Shown: positions 1 through 8,958 of the stretch, piece after piece
Layout of the letters: each line of letters starts with the position of its first letter
How positions within the stretch are numbered: position 1 is the first letter of the stretch
Source of the DNA: Gemmobacter aquaticus
GTDB lineage: Bacteria > Pseudomonadota > Alphaproteobacteria > Rhodobacterales > Rhodobacteraceae
Direction: 5' to 3'
Assembly: GCF_007859075.1 (NCBI RefSeq)
Contig: NZ_VOAK01000005.1
Location: forward strand, 1 to 52,889
DNA length: 52,889 nt
Program-made: the position numbers and the translations under genes
The notes under the pieces: model-generated
The model's database searches: none
Seen by the model: the letters and a program-made list of their open reading frames with translations, nothing else
What the model was told of the DNA's origin: nothing

Positions 1-131
1 AGCGCATCCCCGCCGGTCGCTGGGGCCGACCCGAGGATATCGCCGGAACCGCCGTCTACCTCTGCTCAAACGCCGCAGCCTATGTCCACGGCGCTGTCCT
101 CAATGTCGATGGCGGATGGATGGCGCGGTGA
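1..131 (+). CDS. SDR-family oxidoreductase, C-terminal end only (KduD-like)
   Basis: The window opens inside a gene read in frame 3 that stops at 129-131. The visible 42 residues run [15 protein letters not shown], then a [13 protein letters not shown] segment, and end VDGGWMAR. This is the standard C-terminus of a classical short-chain dehydrogenase: the P-E-D-I helix, the 'Y-V-H-G' strand and the 'V-D-G-G' tail. The ending resembles 2-dehydro-3-deoxy-D-gluconate 5-dehydrogenase (KduD), but many sugar SDRs end alike, so the substrate is uncertain. The Rossmann glycine motif and catalytic Y-x-x-x-K lie outside the window. No terminator is obvious directly after the stop. Confidence 0.8.
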   Translation, partial: RIPAGRWGRPEDIAGTAVYLCSNAAAYVHGAVLNVDGGWMAR

Positions 132-785
132 GGGTCTTTTGTATCGACGAGGCAGCGGGAGACGTCGCGCAGACCAATTACTTGCCGGCGCAGGCGGCGA
201 TGTGCTCAACACCGTCGTCGAACGCTTTGGTCTGGTGGCGCCATATGCCTTTGTCAGCCATTTCGCAGACGACCGTTTCGGCCAGATATCATTGATGCGC
301 TGTCGATCCAGCGCGCCCGGCACGGGGGGCGGAAATCTCCTGACTGTCCGGCGACAACGAGACGGGGTTTTCCGCCAGATGAGCCTCGCCTCCAAACCTT
401 GGCGGTCCAGCGCGGCAGGGCTGGCAGGACATAGAGTTCGGCCAAGATGCCACGGAGGGTGTCCGGTATCCCTGTGCGAAGTCGCGGGTCGGGCCATTGC
501 TGATATCGGGCAAAAGCACCCGTACCGTCGCCTTGGGCAAGGTGAGCATTGCAAGGATACTGGTCACCTGGCCCGCGGGCGGAGGAATTCGCGGCCTGCC
601 CCGGATGCACCCAGAAAGGAGGGTCCGTCGAAGACGCTGCAATCACTGAAAGCGACGAGGTGACAGGGGAAGCCAGCCTGCAGACGAAATGGGGGCGACG
701 ATCAGTGGGGCCGCCCGATCCACTCTGTTGATCGCAGGCCAAGTTTACGACCACATGTGAGCGGCGGCCCCTCTGGGCGGTCTGC
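132..785. other. Gene-free stretch, no recognisable coding sequence
   Basis: No frame on either strand gives a protein I recognise. A short minus-strand reading frame (stop near 178) contains MADKGIWRHQTKAFDDG and could be the tail of a degraded gene, since its upstream frame is broken by stops and apparent frameshifts. With the IS5-type remnant that follows, the stretch reads as debris between the dehydrogenase and the cox cluster. Confidence 0.45.
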
Positions 786-985
786 CGAGGGCGGAAGGGT
801 TCAGAGAAGCTCTGAAAGAAAAAGGGACAAAGCCTGCGTTCTGGACCGGCCGCCGCGCGGGAAAGCCGTCCGCTGCGACAAGCGACCCCGGCGATGCCGC
901 AATGGCATCGAGATCATGTTCTGCCTTTGGCGATCATTGTGCCCGAAGTCTGGGGCACGCCTTTCTTTGCGAGCCGAAGGCGAAA
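786..985 (+). mobile_element. IS5-family transposase remnant (C-terminal part)
   Basis: Across two plus-strand frames the sequence reads F-R-E-A-L-K-E-K-G-T-K, then RPPRGKAVRCDK, then RNGIEIMF. This is the order seen near the C-terminus of IS5/IS427-type DDE transposases, where a basic R-K segment precedes 'R-H-x-I-E-N-M-F-G-x-L-K-D-W' carrying the last catalytic Glu. The E-x-M-F core survives, but the frame shifts near 810 and the sequence beyond 925 is decayed. No start codon or complete inverted repeats were found. It is a dead fragment just upstream of the coxC promoter region. Confidence 0.55.
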
Positions 986-1047
986 TGAAATAAACAGTCA
1001 ATCGACAGTGTTTACATCACGCCAGAGACTTGGTCATCTTGCCGATT

Positions 1048-2181
1048 ATGGAGTTTCTGAATGTAAACCACAGCCCCGGTCTCGTGGCGATGTCTTGTGT
1101 GCTGGCGTTCGTGGCTGGCTTCACGGGCCTATCTCTGACACGTGAACTTGCCCTTGCATCGATGCTGCAGAAGAAGACTTCGGTTGCTTTGGCATCTGTA
1201 GCCCTGGGCGGCGGCATCTGGGCCATGCATTTCGTGGCGATGCTGGGCCTGCAACTGCCCATCCTGTTCTACTACGATGCGGCAATCACACTTGTATCGG
1301 CCCTGTCAGCGATCCTCTTGGTCGGCGCCGCCCTGATCCTTCTGCATTTTACCGAACGGACCCCGCTGATCATCTCGCTTGCCGGCGGCATCGTCGGTGT
1401 GGGCGTTCTGGTCATGCATTACATCGGCATGAGCGGGCTGGAGCTTTGCAGTGCGGTCTATAGTGTGTCCGGGGTGGTCCTGTCTTCACTGGTCGCCATA
1501 GTGCTTTGCGTTCTGGCGATATGGATTGCCTACGGGCGCCGCACCAAGCGGAATATCGTTCTGGGCACCCTGTGCTTTGCCATCGCCGTTTGTTCCGTGC
1601 ATTTCCTTGCCATCGCTGAAACCAACTTTGTCGAAGAGCCAATGGTGTCCGAGTTTGGTTCGGCCATCAGCAACCAGACGCTGGCACTGGGTGTGATCTT
1701 CTTCAGTTTCGTGATCTTCGGGGCGTTTCTGTGGGTCGGTGTGACCTACCTTGAACCCGCTCAGACCGCCAAACCCATGACGCCAGAGGAGCCACTGCCA
1801 CCCGCACCGCCGATGGCGCCGGCACCCGCCGACCTGCGTATTCCTTGTGCGCGGGACGGGATCACGGTCTTCGTCCGAGCGGCAGATGTTCGGTTTGTGC
1901 GGGCTTATGGGCATTACACCCAAGTCTTCACCAAGGATGAGCAATTCTTCTGCGCCTGGCCCGTGGCCGAGGCTTCGAGGCGGTTGCTGGCTGTCGGTTT
2001 TCTGCAAACGCACCGCAGCTATCTGGTGAATCCCGCATGGGTGACGCGCTTTGAGCGGACGAAGGATGCGGGTCGATGCATGTTTGACGGCAGCGATCTG
2101 CCATCGGCGCCTGTCAGCCGATCAAAGCTGAAGGTGATACAGGACATCTTGGCTTCGCAGGTCAGCGCAACTCGTGCCTAG
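1048..2181 (+). CDS. coxC: MHYT-LytTR membrane regulator, CoxC-like
   Basis: A predicted integral membrane sensor fused to a DNA-binding domain, about 377 residues. The N-terminal MHYT domain (about residues 10-235) has seven hydrophobic segments with the repeated motif MHFVAM (60-65), MHYIGM (123-128) and the weaker VHFLAI (184-189). A Pro-rich linker (about 243-260) leads to a LytTR domain (about 265-377) with RFVRAYGHYTQVF and the LQTHRSYLVNP core. Oligotropha carboxidovorans CoxC and CoxH share this architecture and lie in the cox cluster, so CO-responsive control of the genes downstream is the natural inference. I took the ATG at 1048. An in-frame TTG at 1030 would add six residues, and neither has a strong ribosome site. 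The last codons overlap the direct repeats described next. Confidence 0.88.
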   Translation: MEFLNVNHSPGLVAMSCVLAFVAGFTGLSLTRELALASMLQKKTSVALASVALGGGIWAMHFVAMLGLQLPILFYYDAAITLVSALSAILLVGAALILLHFTERTPLIISLAGGIVGVGVLVMHYIGMSGLELCSAVYSVSGVVLSSLVAIVLCVLAIWIAYGRRTKRNIVLGTLCFAIAVCSVHFLAIAETNFVEEPMVSEFGSAISNQTLALGVIFFSFVIFGAFLWVGVTYLEPAQTAKPMTPEEPLPPAPPMAPAPADLRIPCARDGITVFVRAADVRFVRAYGHYTQVFTKDEQFFCAWPVAEASRRLLAVGFLQTHRSYLVNPAWVTRFERTKDAGRCMFDGSDLPSAPVSRSKLKVIQDILASQVSATRA

Positions 2182-2198
2182 TCGTGCGCAACTCGTGC
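2165..2198 (+). promoter_or_regulatory. Two perfect 13-bp direct repeats, 21-bp period: candidate LytTR operator
   Basis: GCGCAACTCGTGC occurs at 2165-2177 and again at 2186-2198. The core CGTGC appears four times (2173, 2183, 2194, 2207) at 10-13 bp steps. LytTR proteins characteristically bind direct repeats separated by about two helical turns. The site sits across the coxC stop codon, about 100 bp before coxM, which suits CoxC control of the structural genes. That CoxC binds here is inference. Confidence 0.55.
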
Positions 2199-2296
2199 AA
2201 ATGGCCCGTGCTTCGTTGATTTTCTAGTGCCAAGGCATGCGCGTGTATGCAGCCTCCCCCCTAGCCAGAACATTTGCTTTAGGGAGGAGAAAGCCG

Positions 2297-3151
2297 ATGA
2301 TTCCAGCGGCATTTGACTATCACAGACCCAAGGACATTGCCGGGGTCCTGGCACTGCTTGCGGAACACGGAGATACTGCCCGTGTGATGGCGGGCGGTCA
2401 CAGCCTGATCCCAATGATGAAGCTGCGCATGACCGATGTGCAGCATCTGATCGACCTGCAGGATGTGGGCGGACTGTCCGGAATTGAGATCGGCAGCACC
2501 AGCATCCGGATCGGGGCTTTGGTCACCCAGGCCGAGTTGATCGACCATGCGCGGCTTGCCATTGCCGCACCGATCCTGCGCGAGGCCGCCCTGCAGATCG
2601 CCGATCCGCAAGTGCGCTATATGGGAACAATTGGCGGAAACGTTGCAAATGGCGATCCCGGCAACGACATGCCGGGGCTGATGCAGTGCCTGAATGCGAG
2701 CTTCACCTTGGCAGGCCCGGATGGTGAGCGGCAGGTTGCGGCGCGAGAGTTCTACGAGGCCGCCTATGTAACAGCCCGCTCGGATGATGAGGTCCTGACG
2801 GCGGTGACGATCCCGATGCCGGCCGGTGGCCATGCCTACGAAAAGCAAAAGCGCAAGATCGGTGACTATGCGACGGCAGCGGCAGCGGTGCAAATTGTCA
2901 ACAGCGGCGGCACTTGCTCCAGCGCCGCGATCGCAATGACGAACCTTTCGGACACGCCGGTCTTTTCGGAAGCCGCTGGAGCCGCCCTTGTCGGCAGTTC
3001 AGTCGATAATGCAGCGCTGAATGCCGCAGTTGCCGCAATGCTGGAGGATATCGACCCGACTGAAGACAACCGCGGACCCGTTGCCTTCAAGAAACATGCA
3101 GCAGGCGTGATCCTGCGCCGCGCCATTGAGCGTGCCTGGTCGCGGGCCTGA
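2297..3151 (+). CDS. coxM: Aerobic carbon monoxide dehydrogenase, medium FAD subunit
   Basis: 284 residues, matching the family's 285-290. The FAD-binding motifs are exactly where expected: A-G-G-H-S at 32-36 and T-I-G-G-N at 111-115. The subunit passes electrons from the CoxS iron-sulfur clusters to FAD and on to the quinone pool in the membrane-associated (CoxMSL)2 enzyme. The chosen ATG follows the ribosome site AGGGAGGAG at 2281-2289. An upstream in-frame start at 2237 would add 20 unconserved residues and is rejected. coxS starts 13 bp after the stop. Confidence 0.96.
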   Translation: MIPAAFDYHRPKDIAGVLALLAEHGDTARVMAGGHSLIPMMKLRMTDVQHLIDLQDVGGLSGIEIGSTSIRIGALVTQAELIDHARLAIAAPILREAALQIADPQVRYMGTIGGNVANGDPGNDMPGLMQCLNASFTLAGPDGERQVAAREFYEAAYVTARSDDEVLTAVTIPMPAGGHAYEKQKRKIGDYATAAAAVQIVNSGGTCSSAAIAMTNLSDTPVFSEAAGAALVGSSVDNAALNAAVAAMLEDIDPTEDNRGPVAFKKHAAGVILRRAIERAWSRA

Positions 3152-3164
3152 GGGGGGAAAGCAC

Positions 3165-3659
3165 ATGGCAAAGAAGATGCACATCAAGCTGAAGGTCAAC
3201 GGCAAGGAGGAGGAATTCCTCGCCGAGCCACGTGAACTTCTGATCTATACGCTGCGCGAGCGGCTGAATATCACCGGACCGCATATTGGGTGTGAAACCT
3301 CGCATTGCGGGGCCTGCACCGTGACGATCAACGGCAAATCGGTGAAGTCCTGCACCATGTTCGTGGCGCAAGCCGATGGGGCTGACATCACCACGATCGA
3401 AGGTATCGGTGCGGCGGGTAACCTTCACCCGTTGCAAGAGGCCTTCAAGGAACATCACGGGCTTCAGTGTGGCTACTGCACGCCCGGGATGATCACCCGC
3501 GCGGCGAAGTTGCTGGAAGAAATTCCAAGCCCGACCGAGGAACAGATCCGTTTTGGCATGGCTGGGAACATCTGCCGATGCACGGGCTATCAGAACATCG
3601 TGAAATCCATTCAGGCCGCCGCGGCCCAGATGAATGCAGCCAGGGAGGCGGCGGAATGA
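3165..3659 (+). CDS. coxS: Aerobic carbon monoxide dehydrogenase, small iron-sulfur subunit
   Basis: 164 residues, carrying two [2Fe-2S] clusters that wire the molybdenum-copper site of CoxL to the FAD of CoxM. The plant-ferredoxin-type cluster is bound by Cys43, 48, 51 and 63 (motif CETSHCGAC). The second, in the helical C-terminal domain, is bound by Cys102, 105, 137 and 139 (CGYC and CRC). All eight cysteines are present. The start ATG at 3165 follows AGGGGGGAAA. The stop overlaps the coxL start (ATGA), so the two are translationally coupled. Confidence 0.97.
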   Translation: MAKKMHIKLKVNGKEEEFLAEPRELLIYTLRERLNITGPHIGCETSHCGACTVTINGKSVKSCTMFVAQADGADITTIEGIGAAGNLHPLQEAFKEHHGLQCGYCTPGMITRAAKLLEEIPSPTEEQIRFGMAGNICRCTGYQNIVKSIQAAAAQMNAAREAAE

Positions 3660-6082
3660 AGGACGAGATCTCACGCGATGACCGCGTCGCCAACCTCAAA
3701 GGCATGGGCTGCTCGCGCAAGCGGGTTGAGGATGCGCGCTTTACCCAGGGCAAGGGAAACTATGTCGACGACATCAAGCTGGACGGGATGCTCTTTGGCG
3801 ATTTCGTTCGCTCCCCCTATGCCCATGCCCGGGTCACGAACATCGATACATCGGCAGCCCTGAAGGTGCCGGGCGTTCTGGCCGTTCTGACGGCTGCCGA
3901 TCTGGCGCCCCTGGGCCTGCACTGGATGCCCACCCTTGCCGGTGACAAACAGATGGTTCTGGCCGACGGAAAGGTTCTGTTCCAGGGCCAGGAAGTGGCC
4001 TTTGTCGTGGCCGTTGACCGCTATGCCGCTGCGGACGGCATCGATGCTGTGGTCGTCGACTACGAAGAGCTGCCGGTCATTGTGGACCCGTTTGAATCGC
4101 AGCAATCCGATGTGGTCCTGCGTGAAGATCTGGTGGCGCTGGATGGCTCGATCCCGCCGGGTGCGCATGGCCCGCGCAAGCACCACAACCACATCTTCAC
4201 CTGGAGCGCCGGTGACAAGGACCCGACGCTGGAGGTCATCGCCAATGCCGAGGTGGTTGCCGAAGCCAGCATGTATTACCACCGGACGCATCCCTGCCCG
4301 TTGGAAACCTGCGGCTGCGTCGCCTCCATGGACAAGGTGAATGGCAAGCTGACGCTTTGGGGCACGTTCCAGGCCCCGCATGCAATCCGGACCGTTGTTT
4401 CGCTGATCTCAGGAATTGAAGAGCACAACATTCGCGTGATCTCGCCTGATATCGGGGGCGGTTTCGGCAACAAGGTCGGGGCATATTCGGGATATGTATG
4501 CTCGGTCGTCGCCTCCATTGTAACCGGCAAGCCGGTCAAGTGGATCGAAGACCGGATGGACAACCTTATGACCACCGCCTTTGCCCGCGACTATCACATG
4601 ACCGGAAAGATCGCGGCCACCCCGGAGGGCCGGATCACCGGCCTGTGGTGTCATGTGACTGCCGATCATGGTGCGTTTGATGCCTGCGCCGACCCGAGCA
4701 AGTTCCCGGCCGGTTTCATGAACATATGCACAGGATCCTATGACATCCCGACCGCTTTTCTGGAGGTCGACGGCGTGTACACCAACAAGGCCCCGGGCGG
4801 AGTCAGCTACCGCTGCTCGTTCCGGGTGACCGAAGCCGTCTACTTCATCGAACGGATGATCGAGGTTCTGGCGATCAAGCTGAACATGGATGCGGCGGAA
4901 CTGCGCCGGATCAACTTTATCCGCAAGGAGCAGTTCCCGTACAAGGCAGCGCTTGGCTGGGAGTACGACTCGGGCGACTACCACACCGCCTGGGACAAGG
5001 CGCTGGCGACTGTCGACTACGCAGGCCTCAGGGCCGAGCAAGCGCAGCGCGTGGCGGATTTCAAGGCCGGAAAGACCCGCAAGATCATGGGGATCGGGCT
5101 GTCCTTCTTCACCGAGATCGTGGGGGCAGGTCCGGTGAAGAACTGCGACATCCTTGGTCTGGGTATGTTCGACAGCTGCGAAATCCGTATCCACCCCACC
5201 GGGTCGGCTATTGCGCGGCTCGGTACGATCTCGCAGGGCCAGGGCCACGCAACCACCTTCGCGCAGATCCTTGCCTCGGAGATCGGCCTGCCTGCCGACA
5301 GCATCACCATCGAGGAAGGGGATACCGATACCGCGCCCTACGGTCTTGGTACCTATGGCTCACGCTCGACGCCGGTCGCAGGGGCCGCAACTGCGATGGC
5401 TGGCCGCAAGATCCGTGCCAAGGCGCAGATGATCGCGGCGTGGCTGCTGGAAGTCCACGACAACGACGTGGAATTCGATGTGGATCGATTTGTCGTGAAG
5501 GGCTCGCCCGAGCGGTTCAAGACAATGAAGGAGATCGCCTTCGCCGCCTACAACCAGGCAATTCCGGGGCTCGAACCAGGTCTGGAGGCGGTCAGCTACT
5601 ATGATCCGCCAAACATGACCTATCCCTTTGGGGCCTATGTCTGCGTCATGGACATCGACGTCGATACAGGTGTCACCGAGATCCGCCGCTTCTATGCACT
5701 GGACGATTGCGGCACGCGCATCAACCCGATGATCATCGAAGGTCAGGTGCATGGCGGCCTGACCGAGGCGCTGGCGGTGGCATTGGGGCAGGAGATTGCC
5801 TATGACAAGATGGGCAACGTGAAGACCGGCACACTGATGGACTTCTTCCTTCCAACGGCTTGGGAAGTTCCAAACTATGAGACCGACTTCACCGTGACGC
5901 CCAGCCCGCACCATCCGATTGGTGCCAAAGGGGTGGGCGAAAGCCCGCATGTTGGCGGTGTGCCCTGTTTCTCGAATGCGGTGCAGGATGCCTTCCGACC
6001 CTTCGGGAACATCCACACCAACATGCCGCACGATCATTGGCGGATCTGGCAGATGGCCAACAAGCTTGGTCTTCACGGCTAA
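3656..6082 (+). CDS. coxL: Form I aerobic carbon monoxide dehydrogenase, large Mo/Cu subunit
   Basis: 808 residues, essentially the length of the O. carboxidovorans catalytic subunit (809). It binds molybdopterin cytosine dinucleotide and the Mo-S-Cu site that oxidises CO to CO2. The active-site loop reads V-S-Y-R-C-S-F-R at 383-390, placing the copper-binding Cys at 387. The C-S-F-R ending marks form I, as opposed to form II G-A-G-R. Ser384 replaces the usual Ala of A-Y-x-C-S-F-R. The molybdenum-site Glu segment G-V-G-E-S-P-H is present near the C-terminus, as is the G-G-G-F-G-N cofactor motif at about 267-272. The start is the ATGA overlap with coxS. A longer in-frame extension from 3467 merely reads through coxS. 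Confidence 0.97.
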   Translation: MKDEISRDDRVANLKGMGCSRKRVEDARFTQGKGNYVDDIKLDGMLFGDFVRSPYAHARVTNIDTSAALKVPGVLAVLTAADLAPLGLHWMPTLAGDKQMVLADGKVLFQGQEVAFVVAVDRYAAADGIDAVVVDYEELPVIVDPFESQQSDVVLREDLVALDGSIPPGAHGPRKHHNHIFTWSAGDKDPTLEVIANAEVVAEASMYYHRTHPCPLETCGCVASMDKVNGKLTLWGTFQAPHAIRTVVSLISGIEEHNIRVISPDIGGGFGNKVGAYSGYVCSVVASIVTGKPVKWIEDRMDNLMTTAFARDYHMTGKIAATPEGRITGLWCHVTADHGAFDACADPSKFPAGFMNICTGSYDIPTAFLEVDGVYTNKAPGGVSYRCSFRVTEAVYFIERMIEVLAIKLNMDAAELRRINFIRKEQFPYKAALGWEYDSGDYHTAWDKALATVDYAGLRAEQAQRVADFKAGKTRKIMGIGLSFFTEIVGAGPVKNCDILGLGMFDSCEIRIHPTGSAIARLGTISQGQGHATTFAQILASEIGLPADSITIEEGDTDTAPYGLGTYGSRSTPVAGAATAMAGRKIRAKAQMIAAWLLEVHDNDVEFDVDRFVVKGSPERFKTMKEIAFAAYNQAIPGLEPGLEAVSYYDPPNMTYPFGAYVCVMDIDVDTGVTEIRRFYALDDCGTRINPMIIEGQVHGGLTEALAVALGQEIAYDKMGNVKTGTLMDFFLPTAWEVPNYETDFTVTPSPHHPIGAKGVGESPHVGGVPCFSNAVQDAFRPFGNIHTNMPHDHWRIWQMANKLGLHG

Positions 6083-6088
6083 GGGATA

Positions 6089-6119
6089 GTGTCGGGCGGG
6101 GCGCGTCCCCGTCCGACAC
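6089..6119 (+). promoter_or_regulatory. 13-bp stem-loop between coxL and coxD
   Basis: Bases 6089-6101 pair with 6107-6119 (GTGTCGGGCGGGG against CCCCGTCCGACAC, one G-U pair), leaving a 5-base loop. It begins 6 bp after the coxL stop. No run of T follows, so it is unlikely to be a strong intrinsic terminator. It may protect the coxMSL message from 3' decay or attenuate transcription, giving much enzyme and little maturation factor. Confidence 0.6.
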
Positions 6120-6128
6120 GCACAGAAC

Positions 6129-7004
6129 ATGACCTGGACCTCTCTCAAATCCCGTCTGGCTGGCGCTGGCTATGTTGCATCGGATGACCTCGCCGTCGCC
6201 TTGCAACTGGCCCTGACGCTTGGACGACCACTTTTGCTGGAAGGTGCCGCAGGCGTCGGCAAGACCGAGATTGCGCGAACCCTTTCGATGATCGAGGACA
6301 CCCGGCTGATCCGGCTGCAATGCTATGAAGGCCTGGACGCCTCACAGGCCATCTATGAATGGAACTATCAGCGCCAGCTTCTGTCGATCCGCGCCGCCGC
6401 AGAAAGTGGCGAGACGGGCAAGGCGGTGGAAGATCGCATCTTCTCTCGCAGTTTTCTGCTGGAACGGCCCTTGCTGGCTGCGATCACGCAGGCCAAGGCC
6501 CCGGTCCTGCTGATCGACGAGATTGACCGCGCGGATGAGGAGTTTGAGGCCTTCCTGCTGGAAATCCTGTCAGACTTTCAGGTCTCTATCCCCGAACTTG
6601 GCACAATCTCAGCCGTGACACGACCCATCGTGATCCTGACCTCGAATGGCACGCGCGATCTGTCCGATGCCCTGCGACGCCGTTGCCTTTATACTTACGT
6701 CGAATACCCCGACCGGACAACGGAATTGGCCATCCTCAAGGCCCGTTGCCCGGAGGTAGAGGCACGGCTTGCCAACCAGATTGTCGGCTTTGTGCAGAAA
6801 CTTCGGGAAGAAGAACTGGAAAAGACCCCCGGCGTCGCGGAGATGCTGGATTTTGCTGCGGCGCTCATGGGTCTTGGTATCGCGGACCTGACGGATGACC
6901 CGGCGGTCTTGCACTCAACACTGACAACTCTCCTGAAGACCAGAACCGATCAGGCGCAGATCACCAGGGAAGTCGCCAGTCGCCTTGCGGGAAAAGCCGC
7001 ATGA
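6129..7004 (+). CDS. coxD: MoxR-type AAA+ ATPase, CO dehydrogenase maturation factor CoxD
   Basis: 291 residues with the AAA+ core: Walker A G-A-A-G-V-G-K-T at 39-46, Walker B V-L-L-I-D-E at 126-131, sensor-1 T-S-N at 171-173 and the arginine stretch A-L-R-R-R at 181-185. In O. carboxidovorans CoxD is required to insert sulfur and then copper when the Mo-S-Cu site of apo-CO dehydrogenase is built. MoxR ATPases work with a von Willebrand A partner, and the next gene encodes one (CoxE), with an ATGA overlap. The start at 6129 lies just past the coxL-coxD hairpin. Confidence 0.94.
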   Translation: MTWTSLKSRLAGAGYVASDDLAVALQLALTLGRPLLLEGAAGVGKTEIARTLSMIEDTRLIRLQCYEGLDASQAIYEWNYQRQLLSIRAAAESGETGKAVEDRIFSRSFLLERPLLAAITQAKAPVLLIDEIDRADEEFEAFLLEILSDFQVSIPELGTISAVTRPIVILTSNGTRDLSDALRRRCLYTYVEYPDRTTELAILKARCPEVEARLANQIVGFVQKLREEELEKTPGVAEMLDFAAALMGLGIADLTDDPAVLHSTLTTLLKTRTDQAQITREVASRLAGKAA

Positions 7005-8182
7005 GCCGGGTGACCAAATTCGCCGCCCGCGACCCCGGCCCTGCAGCACGGGTCGCGGGCTTCATTGCCCATTTGCGGCAGAACGGTCTGCGCCTCGGTG
7101 TTGCCGAAGCGGAACTTGCGATGGCGGCCTTGGTCGAGGTTGACGCCAGTCGCCCCGAAGACTGCCGCCGCGCCTTGCAGGCCGTATGCACGGGCTGCAA
7201 GGAAGAAGCGGAACGCTTTGGCGATCTCTTCAACAGCTATTGGATGGATATGGGCCGGGTCCGGCAGAAGGTGATCCCCGCGCTGTCGCAAAAGTCAAAC
7301 GAAGACGTCCATTCCACACGCGATGCGAAGGGGCAGGATCTTGGCACTGCCGGCAGGGCCACCGCGCCAGATGACAAGGGCGATGAGGCTGAGAGCGAAG
7401 GCACCGGCAGACTGATCGCGACCAAGCAGCGCAACTTCAAACGCCGCGATTTGCGGGATCTCGTTCGCCCGGAGGAGATTGCCGAGGCCCAGGAAATCGC
7501 TCGACGTCTGGGTGCGGCGCTGCGTGACAGGCGCTCGCGCCGCCGGGTTGCCGCACAACGCGGAGACCGGCTGCATTTTCGCAAGATCATCCGTCAGAGC
7601 CTGTCTACCGGGGGTGAGCCCTTGCGCCTTTTTCGCAAGCGTCGCCCGGACCGACCCCGGAAAATCGCGGCGCTGTGCGACGTGTCCGGTTCAATGACGG
7701 TCTACTCGAAGGTTTTTCTGGCTTTTCTCGCGGGTTTGATGCGCGCCGACACTGCCGCCGACGCCTATCTTTTCCACACGCGTCTTGTGCGAATCACCGA
7801 GGCCCTGCGCGACAAGGATGCGATGCGCGCCATTGGACGAATGTCGCTGATGGCGGATGGGTTTGGCGGCGGCTCGAAGATTGGACCATCGCTGCAGCGC
7901 TTTGCCAATACCTATGCCAAGCGCTTCGTCGATGGCCGGTCCGTCGTGCTGATCCTGTCGGATGGTTACGATACCGAGGCCGCTGAAGTCTTGTCCGACG
8001 CCTTGGCCAAGATCCGCAAGCGCGGCTGCAAGATCATCTGGCTGAACCCGCTCAAGGGTTGGACAGACTATGCACCTGTGGCCGCAGGAATGGCGATGGC
8101 TTTGCCATATCTGGATTTGTTTAAGGCAGCCAACACCTTGGGTGATCTTGCGACACTGGAACAGGAGTTTGCAGCGCTATGA
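7001..8182 (+). CDS. coxE: von Willebrand factor A domain protein CoxE
   Basis: 393 residues. A helical N-terminal half with a strongly basic middle (about 140-215) precedes a C-terminal VWA domain. Its metal-ion-dependent adhesion site shows D-V-S-G-S-M and a later D-G-Y-D-T-E, the expected MIDAS elements. CoxE proteins pair with the CoxD ATPase, like other MoxR/VWA couples, and help complete the CO dehydrogenase active site. The gene is coupled to coxD (ATGA at 7001) and to coxF (ATGA at 8179). Confidence 0.93.
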   Translation: MSRVTKFAARDPGPAARVAGFIAHLRQNGLRLGVAEAELAMAALVEVDASRPEDCRRALQAVCTGCKEEAERFGDLFNSYWMDMGRVRQKVIPALSQKSNEDVHSTRDAKGQDLGTAGRATAPDDKGDEAESEGTGRLIATKQRNFKRRDLRDLVRPEEIAEAQEIARRLGAALRDRRSRRRVAAQRGDRLHFRKIIRQSLSTGGEPLRLFRKRRPDRPRKIAALCDVSGSMTVYSKVFLAFLAGLMRADTAADAYLFHTRLVRITEALRDKDAMRAIGRMSLMADGFGGGSKIGPSLQRFANTYAKRFVDGRSVVLILSDGYDTEAAEVLSDALAKIRKRGCKIIWLNPLKGWTDYAPVAAGMAMALPYLDLFKAANTLGDLATLEQEFAAL

Positions 8183-8958
8183 CCCCGGCTGAAGTCCTTC
8201 GTGATGACTTTGCAGAAACCGCGCGAGAGTTGCGCGCCAAAGGCGAGCCCTTTGCCTTTGCGACGATCGTTCGAACAGCAGGGTCGACAGCTGCCAAGCC
8301 AGGAGCAAAGGCGCTCCTCAGTGCTGACGGCACGATCTTGCAAGGTTTTCTCGGCGGAGGTTGCACGCGGGGTGCGGTGAAGCGGGCGGCGCTTCAGGCC
8401 CTGCAGGAAGGTGTGCCGCAGCTCGTATCGGTCGCACCCGAGGATTTGCTGGCAGAGAAAGGTGTCGCTGCGGGCGATGAAGTTGACGGGGTGAGGTTCG
8501 CGCGCAATGGCTGCCCGTCACGCGGCACTGTCGACATCTTCATCGAACCCTGTCTTCCTCTGCCAAGGCTGGTGGTCATGGGCGCTTCCCCTGTGGCACA
8601 GGCCCTGGTTGCAGTGGCGCCGCAGTTTCATTGGTCAGTCGTTGTTGAGCCGACGTCGGATAGACCTGACCAGCAGAGCTTTGTCGTCGTGGCTACGCAG
8701 GGCCAAGGCGATCTTGACGCTCTGAAATCAGCGCTGAGCATGAACACGTCGTACATCGCCTTCGTCGGAAGCCGCCGAAAGTTTGCAACCTTATCAGAGA
8801 AGCTGCTTGCTGCGGGTCTCGATCAGGCCAGCATCGCCCGCATCCATGCCCCGGCTGGCCTCGATATCGGCGCCGTGACGCCTGAGGAAATCGCACTCTC
8901 GATCCTGGCACAAATGGTGAGGGGGCGGCGGACGGCGATGAGGCGAACCGATGCGTGA
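8179..8958 (+). CDS. coxF: XdhC/CoxF-family molybdenum cofactor maturation protein
   Basis: 259 residues of the XdhC/CoxI superfamily. The N-terminal domain has the signature A-T-I-V-R-T-A-G-S-T followed by G-F-L-G-G-G-C-T, where the cysteine is typical. A Rossmann-like C-terminal half begins at L-V-V-M-G-A-S and contains F-V-G-S-R-R-K. Relatives bind the molybdenum cofactor and guide its sulfuration and insertion into xanthine-dehydrogenase-type enzymes. It lies between coxE and the MobA-like gene, overlapping both, which supports a dedicated role in loading CoxL. The exact reaction of CoxF is not established. Confidence 0.9.
   Translation: MTPAEVLRDDFAETARELRAKGEPFAFATIVRTAGSTAAKPGAKALLSADGTILQGFLGGGCTRGAVKRAALQALQEGVPQLVSVAPEDLLAEKGVAAGDEVDGVRFARNGCPSRGTVDIFIEPCLPLPRLVVMGASPVAQALVAVAPQFHWSVVVEPTSDRPDQQSFVVVATQGQGDLDALKSALSMNTSYIAFVGSRRKFATLSEKLLAAGLDQASIARIHAPAGLDIGAVTPEEIALSILAQMVRGRRTAMRRTDA

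Noticed and set aside
3467-3655. N-terminal extension of CoxL
   Set aside because: These codons lie in the other frame of coxS. The ATGA at 3656 gives the family-standard 808-residue protein.
4409-5248. 279-codon minus-strand ORF inside coxL
   Set aside because: Overlaps the catalytic heart of coxL and has no independent ribosome site or motif.
6089-6119. coxL-coxD hairpin as an intrinsic terminator
   Set aside because: The stem is followed by ACGCACAGAAC rather than a T-run, and coxD-G have no separate promoter that I could see, so processing or attenuation fits better.
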